Source: Catenulispora yoronensis (lineage in GTDB: Bacteria > Actinomycetota > Actinomycetes > Streptomycetales > Catenulisporaceae). From it: DNA of 64,000 nucleotides. The translations under genes were made by a program, and so were the position numbers. The DNA lies in the NCBI RefSeq assembly GCF_039531695.1, contig NZ_BAAAQN010000068.1:1-64000 (forward strand), given 5' to 3'. How positions within the stretch are numbered: position 1 is the stretch's first letter; every line of letters begins with the position of its first letter. Positions 52,001-62,247 of the stretch are shown one piece after another. The notes beneath the pieces are model-generated. The model worked only from the letters and a program-made list of their open reading frames with translations, was not told the DNA's origin and searched no databases.

Positions 52001-55000
52001 GTGCAAGGGGATCGGCGCCGTGCACAATTAGCCGCCGTGGCAGGAATATCGGGAGTCTCCGCGGGCATCGTCCTCGCAGGTCGCTACACCCTTTCGCGGC
52101 GTTTGTGGCACCGCGGGATCGGTGAGCTCTGGCTCGCCTCCGACTCGGTGCGCCGTCGCCGGGTGTGGATCCAGGTCTCGGCGACCGGCGGCCTGGAGAA
52201 CGCCGTCTCCTCGCTGACCCGTGTGCAGCACCCGGCCATCGCCGTGGTGCGCGAGGCCGGGCAGAAGCGGATCGCGCACGAGGACCGGGTCGTCACCGAC
52301 CACGACTCGCACTCCCACAAACTGATCCACAAGAGCGACAGCTACATCGAGTTCGCGGTCTACGACCAGGACAAGGGCTCCTCGCTGACCGCGCACCTGA
52401 TGAAGGGCGCGCTGTCGTCGACGGAACTGGTCACGGTCGCGCTGAGCGTCGCCGAGGTCTTCGAGACCGTCCACGCCGCCGGCCTGGTGCACGGCTGGCT
52501 GCACACCGACTCGGTGTGGCTGGGCAGCAAGGGCAGCGTCTTCGTCGACCTGGCCCTGGGCCTGGCCTTCGAAGGCGACTCCGCGACGCTGCGGGGCGAG
52601 GCCGAGTCCGGCTTCGTGACCTCGGCCCGCCTCGGCGGCGCGGCGGCGTCCACGGCCGACGACGTGTACGCGCTGTCGTGGCTGCTCTACGTCTGCATCT
52701 TCGGCTGGGAGATCGTCCGCGAGGACCTGCACCGGGCCCGCCTCGAAGCGGCCGGCGGGGTCCACGGCGGCGTGGCCGTGGGCGGCAGCATCGAGGAACT
52801 CATAGCCCTGCTGGCCTTCCGCCGCGAGATCGCCATCGGCCGCATCACCGAGTACTTCGGCGAGGGCTCCGAGCTCGCGGTGCTGTTCGCCGGCTGCATG
52901 TCCGGCGAGGTCGACGTCCGGCCGTCGATGTCCGAGGTGGTCGCGGTGCTGCGCGGCCGGGCCGAGACCGTGGCCGCGCTGCCCGTCCCGGTGATCGTCG
53001 CCGAGCGCGCCGCCGCCGCGACCGCGGCCCTCGCCCTGGCGGCGGAGGCGGCCGGCGAGTCGCTGGGCGCGAGCGTCGAGGACGCCGACTCCGGCACCTG
53101 GTCGCCCTCCGTGAGCCCGACCGCGGGCCTGCCGACGAAGGGCATGATCACCCTCGCCGAGTGCGAGGCCGCGCGCGAGACCGCCGTCCTGGCGGCGCTC
53201 GCCGAAGCGGACCTGCGCGCGTCGGCCGCGACCGAGGAAGCGGTGGCGCTGGCGACCGCGGCCGCGGTGGCGGCGGCGCTCGCCGAGGCGGAGGCGACGC
53301 ACAGCCGCGTCGACGAGGAAGCGGTCGCCCTGGCCAGCGCGGCGGCGATCGCCGTGGCCCTGGCCGAGGCCGACGAACGGCATTCCGCCGAGCGCGAATC
53401 GGCGGTCGCCTCGGCGCTGTCCGAGCACCAGGCGACGACCGCCGCCCTGACCGAGGCCGCCATCGCCGCCGCGGTGACGCAGGCCCTGGCCGAGGCCGAG
53501 GCGGCGCACGCGCTGGCGAACGAGGCCGCGATCCTGGCGGCGTCGGAAGCGGCGGTGGTGCTGGCGCTCGCCGAGGTGGAGGAGCGGCACACCGCGGAGC
53601 TGGAGTCCACGCGGGTCGCGCACGCCTCGGTCGGCGAGGAGGCGGTCGCTGCGGCGAGTGCCGCGGCGGTGGCCCTGGCGGTGGCCGAGTTCGAGGAACG
53701 GCACCGGGCCGAGCTGACCGCGGTCGAGGAACGGCACGCGGTCGCCAGCGAGGAAGCGATAGCGGCTGCGAGCGCCGCGGCTGTCGCGGCCGCGATCGCG
53801 GAGATCGAGGAGCGGCACCGCACGGAGCTGGAGTCGACGCGGGCCGAGCACGCCTCGGTCGGCGAAGAGGCGCTGGCGGCGGCGGCCGGTGCGGCTGTCG
53901 CACTGGCGGTCGCGGAGGCCGAGGAGCGGCACCGCGCCGAGCTGGGGGCGGCGACCGCGGAGCTGGAGGAGCGGCATTCGGCAGCTCGCGAGGAAGCCAT
54001 AGCTGTGGCGAGCCTGGCGGCTGTGGCGGCGGCGACCGCGGAGCTTGAGGAACGGCATCGGGCCGAGCTGGAATCGCAGCGGGCTGAGCACGCCTCGGCC
54101 GGCGAGGAAGCCCTCGCTGCGGCGAGTGGCGCGGCAGTTGCCCTGGCGGTCGCTGAGGTCGAGGAGCGGCACCGCGCCGAGCTGGCAGCTCAACGCGCTG
54201 AGCATGCCTCGGCCGGTGAGGAGGCGCTCGCTGCGGCGAGTGGCGCAGCAGTTGCCCTGGCGGTTGCTGAGGTCGAGGAGCGGCACCGCGCCGAGCTCGC
54301 AGCCGCTGCGGAGCGTCACAACGCGGAGCTGGCGGCTCAACGTGCTGAGCACGCGGCGGCCGGCGAGGAAGCCCTCGCTGTCGCGAGCACCGCGGCCATC
54401 GCCCTCGCGGTCACCGAGGTCGAGGAGCGTCTTCGCACCGAGATGACCGCCGCCGAGGAGCGCCACCGCATCGAGGTCGCCAACGCGCGGACCGAGGCCA
54501 CGCGGACGGCCACCCTCGCTGCCGAGCGGCACGAGGCCAAGGCCATCGAAGCGGCTGTCGGGGTCGCGGTCGCCGCGGCGCTCGCCGAAGCCGCGGCCAA
54601 CGCCGCCAACGCCGCTTCCGCCGCCTCGGCGGCCAATGCCGGCGCCACCACGCAGCAGCTGCCCGCGCAGTCCGGCTCCGTCGCGACCGCCACTGCTGCC
54701 GCCGCCCCGCCCACGACGCCCACCTCCCCGACCGGCCCTTCGCACTCGGCCCCGTCGCCCAAGCCCAAGCCCTGGCTGGTCGCCTCCGGCAGCGCGGTCC
54801 TCGGCGTCGCGATCGGCATCGGGATCGGCTACGGCGTCCACGGCTCCAGCCACTCCTCGACCGGCATCGCGAGCCCCAACGCGTCCAACACCCAGGCCGG
54901 CGCCAGCACGGCGGGGGCGAACGCGAGCGCGTCCGACACGACGGTCGGGGCCGCCGCGTCCAGCGCGGCGGGATCGATCAGCCCGAGCGACACCGCCGCC

Positions 55001-55558
55001 GCGACCGCCACCTCCACCGCCAGTTCCGCGACCGACACCGCGACGTCCGGCGCCAGCGCCTCGAGCGCCACCGACACCGCCGGCTCGACGGCCGGCGCGC
55101 CGTCCACGCCCGGCAGCACCGAGTCGCCCGGCGCCTCGGCGTCCTCCGCCGGTTCGACAGGCGGGTCGACGGGCAGTTCCACCGGCGGCCCGACCGGCGG
55201 TCCCACCGGCGGCCCGACCACGGCCCCCAGCACCCCCGGCGCGCCCAGCTCGCCGAACGCCCCCGGCGGCGTCCCCACCACCCCGGCGGCGGTCGCGCCG
55301 ACCAGCCCGCAGCAGGCCGAGTCGCAGACCTCGGACATCATCAAGAACCAGGTCAAGGACACCACGGCGGCGGGTGCGCTGAACCAGGGACTCTCCCGGA
55401 TCAAGGCGGCGCCGGCCGGGTCGAACGCCTACAACCAGGCCGTGGCCGCCCTCAACGGCCTGATCTCCGCCGAGCAGACCCAGGGCGTCATCACCCCCGC
55501 CACCGCGCAGGCGTTGCAGCAGCAGGTGACGTATCTCCTGAGCTTCTCCGGAAGCTGA
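52001..55558 (+). CDS. Membrane-anchored pseudokinase with long alanine-rich coiled-coil repeats
   Basis: 1185 residues from GTG 52001; GTG 52037 is an alternative. Residues 25-320 follow the PknB fold: AGRYTLSRRLWHRGIGELWL at the glycine loop and TADDVYALSWLLY in the later lobe. The catalytic residues are lost: VWIQV has Gln58 for the ATP-binding Lys, VHGWLHTDS replaces HRDLKPxN, and VDLALG replaces DFG. Residues about 370-870 are Ala/Glu-rich coiled coil with a 38-residue repeat (EERHRAELxxxRAEHAS...GEEALAAASGAA). A membrane helix lies at about 925-946, then a Ser/Thr-rich stalk, then a helical pair at the C-terminus. Probable structural or signalling scaffold, not an active kinase. Confidence 0.85.
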   Translation: MQGDRRRAQLAAVAGISGVSAGIVLAGRYTLSRRLWHRGIGELWLASDSVRRRRVWIQVSATGGLENAVSSLTRVQHPAIAVVREAGQKRIAHEDRVVTDHDSHSHKLIHKSDSYIEFAVYDQDKGSSLTAHLMKGALSSTELVTVALSVAEVFETVHAAGLVHGWLHTDSVWLGSKGSVFVDLALGLAFEGDSATLRGEAESGFVTSARLGGAAASTADDVYALSWLLYVCIFGWEIVREDLHRARLEAAGGVHGGVAVGGSIEELIALLAFRREIAIGRITEYFGEGSELAVLFAGCMSGEVDVRPSMSEVVAVLRGRAETVAALPVPVIVAERAAAATAALALAAEAAGESLGASVEDADSGTWSPSVSPTAGLPTKGMITLAECEAARETAVLAALAEADLRASAATEEAVALATAAAVAAALAEAEATHSRVDEEAVALASAAAIAVALAEADERHSAERESAVASALSEHQATTAALTEAAIAAAVTQALAEAEAAHALANEAAILAASEAAVVLALAEVEERHTAELESTRVAHASVGEEAVAAASAAAVALAVAEFEERHRAELTAVEERHAVASEEAIAAASAAAVAAAIAEIEERHRTELESTRAEHASVGEEALAAAAGAAVALAVAEAEERHRAELGAATAELEERHSAAREEAIAVASLAAVAAATAELEERHRAELESQRAEHASAGEEALAAASGAAVALAVAEVEERHRAELAAQRAEHASAGEEALAAASGAAVALAVAEVEERHRAELAAAAERHNAELAAQRAEHAAAGEEALAVASTAAIALAVTEVEERLRTEMTAAEERHRIEVANARTEATRTATLAAERHEAKAIEAAVGVAVAAALAEAAANAANAASAASAANAGATTQQLPAQSGSVATATAAAAPPTTPTSPTGPSHSAPSPKPKPWLVASGSAVLGVAIGIGIGYGVHGSSHSSTGIASPNASNTQAGASTAGANASASDTTVGAAASSAAGSISPSDTAAATATSTASSATDTATSGASASSATDTAGSTAGAPSTPGSTESPGASASSAGSTGGSTGSSTGGPTGGPTGGPTTAPSTPGAPSSPNAPGGVPTTPAAVAPTSPQQAESQTSDIIKNQVKDTTAAGALNQGLSRIKAAPAGSNAYNQAVAALNGLISAEQTQGVITPATAQALQQQVTYLLSFSGS
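53807..54388 (+). repeat. 114-bp coding repeats of the coiled-coil region
   Basis: The GAGGAGCGGCAC-type unit start occurs at 53807, 53921, 54047, 54161 and 54275. Spacing is 114 bp except one of 126 bp, that is 38 and 42 residues. The units at 54047, 54161 and 54275 are nearly identical at DNA level, which points to recent duplication. Confidence 0.85.
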
Positions 55559-55583
55559 TTCGGCACCCCCTAAGGTGTCTGCC

Positions 55584-56579
55584 ATGACGGTGACAGACAC
55601 CTCCGGGGGCGCTGCCCCGGACGCCGCGGCGACTCCGCAGCCCCCGGTCCTGGCTATCGACATCGGCGGCACGAAGATGGCGGTCGGGGCGGTGGACGGC
55701 ACCGGGGAGGTGCTCGCCTCCTACCGGGTCCCCACGCCCTCCGGGGCCGGCGCGGACGGCGAGGCGCTGTACGCGGCCCTGCTCGACGCCGTCGACCACC
55801 TGCCCTACGGCCGGGACGGCTACCGGGCCGTCGGCGTCGGCTGCGGCGGCCCGATGCGCTGGCCGGCCGGCGAGGTCTCGCCGCTGAACATCCCCGGCTG
55901 GCGCGGCTTCCCGCTGCGCTGGCGGCTGGAGGCCGACTTCCGGCGCGAGGTGCGGCTGCACAACGACGCCATCTGCCTGGCCGCCGCCGAGCACTGGCAG
56001 GGCGCCGGGCGCGGCACCGGGAACATGCTCGGCATGGTGGTCTCCACCGGGGTCGGCGGCGGCCTGATCCTCGGCGACCGGCTGATCGACGGCGCGAAGG
56101 GCAACGCCGGGCACATCGGGCACGTCGTCGTGGACCAGGAGACGCCCTGCGCCTGCGGCGGCACCGGCTGTCTGGAGGCGGTCGCCAGCGGCCCGCGGAT
56201 GGCGGCGTGGGCCGCGGCCCAGGGCTGGCGCGCCGGCCAGGACAGCCGCACCGGCAAGGACCTCACCGAGGACGCCCGGTCCGGCGACGGCATCGCGCAG
56301 GCCGCCTTCACCCGCGCCGGCACCGCCCTGGGCGTGGCCATCGCCGGCGCCGCCGCGCTGTGCGACCTGGAGCTGGTCACCATCGGCGGCGGCATCGTGC
56401 AGGCCGGGGACCTGTTGTTCGAGCCGCTGCGCTCGGCGCTGTACCGGCACGCCCGGCTGGACTTCACCAAGAACCTGAAGGTGGTCCCGGCCGATCTGGG
56501 CCAGGACGCCGGGCTGGTCGGCGCGGCGGCGCTGATCCTGCGCGGCGACGCCTACTGGTCGGCCGATCGGGTGGACTGA
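55584..56579 (+). CDS. ROK family sugar kinase (glucokinase-like)
   Basis: 331 residues from ATG 55584; GTG 55575 is in frame. The ATP phosphate loop is LAIDIGGTKMAVG (24-36). The ROK zinc motif is complete: His177 in AGHIGH with Cys189, Cys191 and Cys196 in CACGGTGCLE. It phosphorylates glucose or a related hexose with ATP. ROK members can also be regulators, but no HTH is present, so an enzyme is more likely. It follows the pseudokinase gene by 25 nt and may be co-transcribed. Confidence 0.93.
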   Translation: MTVTDTSGGAAPDAAATPQPPVLAIDIGGTKMAVGAVDGTGEVLASYRVPTPSGAGADGEALYAALLDAVDHLPYGRDGYRAVGVGCGGPMRWPAGEVSPLNIPGWRGFPLRWRLEADFRREVRLHNDAICLAAAEHWQGAGRGTGNMLGMVVSTGVGGGLILGDRLIDGAKGNAGHIGHVVVDQETPCACGGTGCLEAVASGPRMAAWAAAQGWRAGQDSRTGKDLTEDARSGDGIAQAAFTRAGTALGVAIAGAAALCDLELVTIGGGIVQAGDLLFEPLRSALYRHARLDFTKNLKVVPADLGQDAGLVGAAALILRGDAYWSADRVD

Positions 56580-56672
56580 GGAACGCAGAAGGCGGATCCC
56601 GCGGCGCGGCCGACATCTCAGCCATCGGCGACAGGTTGGTCTCCGCCGTCGCCGTTTGGATATCGTCGCGCC

Positions 56673-57257
56673 ATGGAGATCCCCGGTCTGGGCCCCGTCG
56701 AGGCCGACGACGAAACCTACATCAGCCACCCGGTCACGGTGCCGGTGCTGGACTACAACGAAGTCGAGTTCTTCGTCGAGGGCTACGACGATGACGACGA
56801 CCCCGAAGACTTCCACGACGCGATCGAGGCCTTCCTGGGCCTCGACGACTCCGCCCTCAAAGCCGCGTCGAGAGCCGTGTTCGCGCATTACGAGCAGGCG
56901 CGCGCGGCGTTCGAGGCGGCCGGCGTCGGCGAGCCCGCCGATGCCGACCCGGACGCGGATCCGGACGCCGATCCGGACGCCGGCGCCGACGACGCCGCCG
57001 ACGACCCGGACGGCCTGGCCGTCCCCGGCCTCGAACCGGACGCCGGTCCCGCCGAGATCGTCGCGATCGCCGGTCCGGACGCCGTCTGGGAGTACGTCGA
57101 GCTCGGCGTGGAGGCGACCGTCGCCCGCGAGGCCGACGGCGACCAGGAGGTGTGCGTCTCGGTGACCTGTACCTGCGACTGGGACCTTGAGCGCGGCCTG
57201 GTCCTGGTGTTCCGCGGCGGCCGCGAGGTCTCCGGCGTCGAGTCCGCCGAGGACTGA
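56673..57257 (+). CDS. Acidic protein, DUF6985-like
   Basis: 194 residues, very acidic. Residues 90-110 are a DAD-PDA repeat. The two flanking parts look like one globular domain (VEADDETYISHPVTVPVLDY, DFHDAIEAFLGLDDSALKAA, VCVSVTCTCDWDLERGLVLV, FRGGREVSGV) similar to DUF6985 proteins, a tentative match. Function unknown. Its stop codon lies inside a 17-bp repeat array. Confidence 0.75.
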   Translation: MEIPGLGPVEADDETYISHPVTVPVLDYNEVEFFVEGYDDDDDPEDFHDAIEAFLGLDDSALKAASRAVFAHYEQARAAFEAAGVGEPADADPDADPDADPDAGADDAADDPDGLAVPGLEPDAGPAEIVAIAGPDAVWEYVELGVEATVAREADGDQEVCVSVTCTCDWDLERGLVLVFRGGREVSGVESAED

Positions 57258-57377
57258 GTTCACTCGAAGGCTGAGTTCGCCCGAAGGCTGAGCCCGGCAA
57301 AAGCCTGAGTCCGCCCAAAGACTGAGCCCGGCAAAAGGCTGAGTCCCTGGAAGACCGAATCCGCAGAAAGCCGAGCC
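57254..57377. repeat. 17-bp tandem repeat beginning at a stop codon
   Basis: CTGAG or its variant recurs at 57254, 57271, 57288, 57305, 57322, 57339, 57356 and 57373, an exact 17-bp period over eight units. The TGA of the first unit is the stop codon of the acidic protein. Unit consensus is CTGAGyyCGsCmrAAGG. Confidence 0.85.
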
Positions 57378-57404
57378 GGCCGAGCGCCGGCTCCCGCACA
57401 CAGA

Positions 57405-57446
57405 ACGGCTGCGGCCGCCCGGGACCTCCCGGGCGGCCGCAGCCGT
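57405..57446. terminator. Strong bidirectional terminator hairpin
   Basis: A perfect 19-bp stem (57405-57423 with 57428-57446; arm ACGGCTGCGGCCGCCCGGG) has a 4-nt loop and is followed by TTCCTTTTAATCC on the plus side. It separates the convergent acidic-protein and MFS genes. Confidence 0.9.
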
Positions 57447-57488
57447 GTGAATTCCTTTTAATCCTTGCCGGTACCTACCCGGCCCCGC

Positions 57489-59137
<1,649 letters not shown>

Positions 59138-59141
<4 letters not shown>

Positions 59142-59638
59142 GCGCTACTTCCGTCTTCCGTTGTGGGGCCGTTCTTCGCCTCGATGTTTTTCGCGATCAT
59201 CGCGCTGAAGTCCTCGACGTACCGGGACATCAGCCGGGACAGCGTCCGCAGGTCCTCCGGGTCCCAGTGCCCGAAGCCCTCGCGCATCGAGTCGATGCGC
59301 TTTTGCCAGAAGTCCTTGACGTGCTTGTGGCCCAGCTCGGTCAGGTGCAGCTGGGTCGCCCGCCGGTCGTTGGGGTCGGCCACCTTCTCGATCAGGCCGT
59401 CGGCCTCCAGGTGCGCCACGTGGCGCGAGACCGTCGACTGGTCCAGGAACAGCTCCTTGGCCAGGTCGCTGGACCGGGTCGGACCGCACTTGTGCAGCAT
59501 CATCAGCACCGCGATCTGGCCGCCCTCGGGCTCCTTGCGGGAGCGCATGACGCCCCGAAACAGCATGCCGACGGTCTTTCCGAGCTCGGTGTACTCCTCG
59601 TCGCTCAGGCGCTCGCCGGGACGCTGGTCGCCGCTCAT
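59138..59638 (-). CDS. MarR family transcriptional regulator
   Basis: 166 residues from ATG 59638. Winged HTH with IAVLMMLHKCGPTRSSDLAK, LFLDQSTVSRHVAHLEADGL and wing VADPNDRRATQLHLTELG. It is translationally coupled to the efflux pump and probably represses the operon from the palindromes just upstream. A longer frame to 59713 covers the operator and is rejected. Confidence 0.94.
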
Positions 59639-59679
59639 CGGTCGCTTCTTCTCTCCTGATCGCGGTGCCGGATACTTGG

Positions 59680-59716
59680 TTGCTGCAAGCATACGCCTAG
59701 ATGCATGTGTCATGCA
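59680..59716. promoter_or_regulatory. MarR operator candidates
   Basis: Two palindromes lie upstream of the MarR start: TTGCTGCAA (59680-59688) and TGCATGTGTCATGCA (59702-59716, perfect 6-bp arms with a 3-nt centre). The AT content is higher than around. They also lie upstream of the divergent ilvA-type gene and could affect both. Confidence 0.65.
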
Positions 59717-59770
59717 ACTAGTTCCGGAACGCGACTCGTGGGACGTCCGGTGACCTGCGAGACTGGGGTC

Positions 59771-60991
59771 ATGTCAATGGCGACCGTGACCTTGGACGAT
59801 GTGGAGCGGGCCCGCGAACAGCTGGCCGACGTGGCCCGCAGGACCCCGCTGGAAGGCTCCCGCACCCTGTCGGAGAAGGTCCGCGGGCCGGTGCAGTTCA
59901 AGTGCGAGAACCTTCAGCGCACCGGGTCCTTCAAGATCCGCGGGGCCTACGTCCGCATCGCCAACCTGGACCCGGCCGAGCGCGCCCACGGCGTGGTGGC
60001 GGCCAGCGCCGGCAACCACGCGCAGGGCGTGGCGCTCGCGGCGTCGCTGCTGGACAGCAAGTCGACGGTGTTCATGCCCGAGGGCGCGCCGCTGCCCAAG
60101 GTCGCCGCGACCGAGGCCTACGGCGCGCACGTGCGCTTCGCCGGCCGCACCGTGGACGAGGCGCTGGTCGCCGCCCGGGCCTTCGCCGCCGAGACCGGCG
60201 CCACCTTCATCCACCCGTTCGACCACCCGGACGTGATCGCCGGCCAGGGCACCGTCGGCCTGGAGATCATCGAGCAGTGCCCGGAGGTCGGCACCATCGT
60301 GGTCGCCACCGGCGGCGGCGGGCTGCTGGCCGGGATCACGGTGGCGGTCAAGGCCAAGCGGCCGGACGTGCGGGTGATCGGCGTCCAGGCGGCCGGCGCC
60401 GCGGCCTACCCGCCTTCGCTGGCCGCCGGGGAGCCGGTGCAGCTGGCCGGGATGTCCACGATGGCCGACGGCATCGCCGTCGGGCGCCCCGGCGACGTGC
60501 CGTTCGAGCTCATCGCGCACGCCGCCGACGAGGTCCGGGTGGTCTCCGAGGAGTCGCTGTCCAAGGCCATGCTGCTGCTGTTGGAGCGGGCCAAGATGGT
60601 GGTCGAGCCGGCCGGCGCCGCCGGCGTGGCGGCGATCATGGACGACCCGCACTTCTTCGACGCCCCGACCGTGGCCGTGCTCTCCGGCGGCAACATCGAC
60701 CCGCTGCTGATGATGCGCATGATCCGGCACGGCCTGGTCGCGGCCGGCCGCTTCCTGGCGATGCGCCTGCGCATCCCGGACCGTCCCGGCGCGCTGGCCG
60801 AGCTGCTCGCCGAGCTCGGCGAGGCCGACGCCAACGTGATGGACATCGAGCACCTGTGGACCCGGCCCTCGCTGGCGTTCGGCGAGGTCGAGGTGGCGCT
60901 GCAACTGGAGACCCGGGGGATCGCGCACGCCGAGACGCTGATCTCGCGGCTGCGGGCGGCGGGATACCAGCCGGAGCCGACGTCGTACTAG
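59771..60991 (+). CDS. ilvA: Threonine ammonia-lyase (threonine dehydratase) with ACT domain
   Basis: 406 residues from ATG 59771; ATG 59777 is close. The PLP lysine is Lys55 in RTGSFKIRGAY, with SAGNHAQG and the GGGGLLAG phosphate loop. The C-terminal ACT-like domain (about 325-400; MRLRIPDRPGALAELLAELG) suggests allosteric control. It deaminates threonine to 2-oxobutyrate. This short form with one ACT domain is usually the catabolic or less isoleucine-sensitive type. Confidence 0.93.
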   Translation: MSMATVTLDDVERAREQLADVARRTPLEGSRTLSEKVRGPVQFKCENLQRTGSFKIRGAYVRIANLDPAERAHGVVAASAGNHAQGVALAASLLDSKSTVFMPEGAPLPKVAATEAYGAHVRFAGRTVDEALVAARAFAAETGATFIHPFDHPDVIAGQGTVGLEIIEQCPEVGTIVVATGGGGLLAGITVAVKAKRPDVRVIGVQAAGAAAYPPSLAAGEPVQLAGMSTMADGIAVGRPGDVPFELIAHAADEVRVVSEESLSKAMLLLLERAKMVVEPAGAAGVAAIMDDPHFFDAPTVAVLSGGNIDPLLMMRMIRHGLVAAGRFLAMRLRIPDRPGALAELLAELGEADANVMDIEHLWTRPSLAFGEVEVALQLETRGIAHAETLISRLRAAGYQPEPTSY

Positions 60992-61098
60992 TACTGGCCG
61001 ACCACTACTGGCCGACCAGTACCGGCCGAACCCGTTCGGCCTACTGCCGGGCACCGCCCGCCGCCCGCCCTCCGGCGGTCTGAATTAGCGTCGGGACC

Positions 61099-62247
61099 AT
61101 GGCAGCCATCGAGGCCGAGGATCTGGTCAAGATCTACGGCGGCACCAAGAAGGCCAAGGAGGTGCGCGCCCTCGACGGCGTGAGCCTGGCCGTGCCCGAG
61201 GGCACGATCCTGGGCCTGCTGGGTCCGAACGGCGCGGGCAAGACCACGGCGGTGCGGGTGCTGACCACGCTGCTGCGGCCGGACTCCGGCCGGGCCACGG
61301 TGCTCGGGCTGGACGTGGCGCACAAGCCGAACCAGGTGCGGCGGCTGATCGGGCTGTCCGGGCAGTACGCGGCCGTCGACGAGAACCTGACCGGCCGGGA
61401 GAACCTGGTGATGGTCGGGCGGCTGTACCACATGGGCAAGGCCGCGGCCGGGAAGCGGGCCGGGGAGCTGCTGGAGGAGTTCACCCTCACCGACGCCGCC
61501 GACCGGCCGTCCAAGACCTATTCCGGCGGCATGCGGCGGCGCCTGGACCTGGCCGCCGCGCTGGTCGTGAAGCCGCCGGTGATCTTCCTGGACGAACCCA
61601 CCACCGGGCTGGACCCGCGGACCCGGATCGCGATGTGGGACGTGATCGCCGGGCTGGTGCGCGGCGGCACCACGCTGCTGCTCACCACCCAGTACCTGGA
61701 GGAGGCCGACCGGCTCGCCGACACCATCGCGGTGGTGGACCACGGCAAGGTCATCGCCCGCGGCACCGCCGACCAGCTCAAGGCCCAGATCGGCGGGGAG
61801 CGGCTGCAGATCGTGGTCTCCGACCGGGACCGGCTGGCCGAGGCCGCCGAGCTGCTCGGCCGGATGGGGACCGGCGAGGCCCGGGTGCACCAGCAGACCC
61901 GCGAGGTGCTGCTGCCGGTGGCCGGCGGCGCGCAGCTGCTGGTCGAGGCGATCCGGCGGCTGGACGCGGTCGGGATCAAGATCGACGACGTGGCGCTGCG
62001 CCGCCCGACGCTGGACGACGTGTTCCTGCAGCTGACCGGGCGGCCCGCGGAGGACGAGGGCGAGAACGGCGGCGAGGGCGGCGAGGGCGGCGGCACCGGC
62101 GGCCCGGAGCGGCCGGGCGGACCGGGCGGACCGGGCGGCACCGGCGGACCAGGCGGTGCCGCCGGATCGGGCGGCACAAGCAGTACCGGCGGCACCGGCA
62201 GTACCGGCGGATCAGCCGGCCCCACCCGGCAGGAGGCGGCACGATGA
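61099..62247 (+). CDS. ABC transporter ATP-binding protein, DrrA-like
   Basis: 382 residues. Walker A is GPNGAGKTT (42-50), the signature YSGGMRRRLDLA, and Walker B VIFLDEPTTGLD, followed by TTQYLEEADRLADTIAV. The C-terminal domain VALRRPTLDDVFLQLTGRPA is the DrrA/CcmA-type tail. An unusual 60-residue Gly/Pro/Thr-rich extension then follows to the stop. It powers the permease encoded next (4-nt ATGA overlap). Substrates of this family are drugs, lipids or antibiotics. Confidence 0.94.
   Translation: MAAIEAEDLVKIYGGTKKAKEVRALDGVSLAVPEGTILGLLGPNGAGKTTAVRVLTTLLRPDSGRATVLGLDVAHKPNQVRRLIGLSGQYAAVDENLTGRENLVMVGRLYHMGKAAAGKRAGELLEEFTLTDAADRPSKTYSGGMRRRLDLAAALVVKPPVIFLDEPTTGLDPRTRIAMWDVIAGLVRGGTTLLLTTQYLEEADRLADTIAVVDHGKVIARGTADQLKAQIGGERLQIVVSDRDRLAEAAELLGRMGTGEARVHQQTREVLLPVAGGAQLLVEAIRRLDAVGIKIDDVALRRPTLDDVFLQLTGRPAEDEGENGGEGGEGGGTGGPERPGGPGGPGGTGGPGGAAGSGGTSSTGGTGSTGGSAGPTRQEAAR

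Noticed and set aside
52028..55702. Minus-strand open frame of 1224 codons opposite the pseudokinase gene
   Set aside because: It is Arg/Gly/Asp-rich with no domain and mirrors the GC-rich repeats of the plus-strand gene. Such long antisense frames are common in high-GC DNA.
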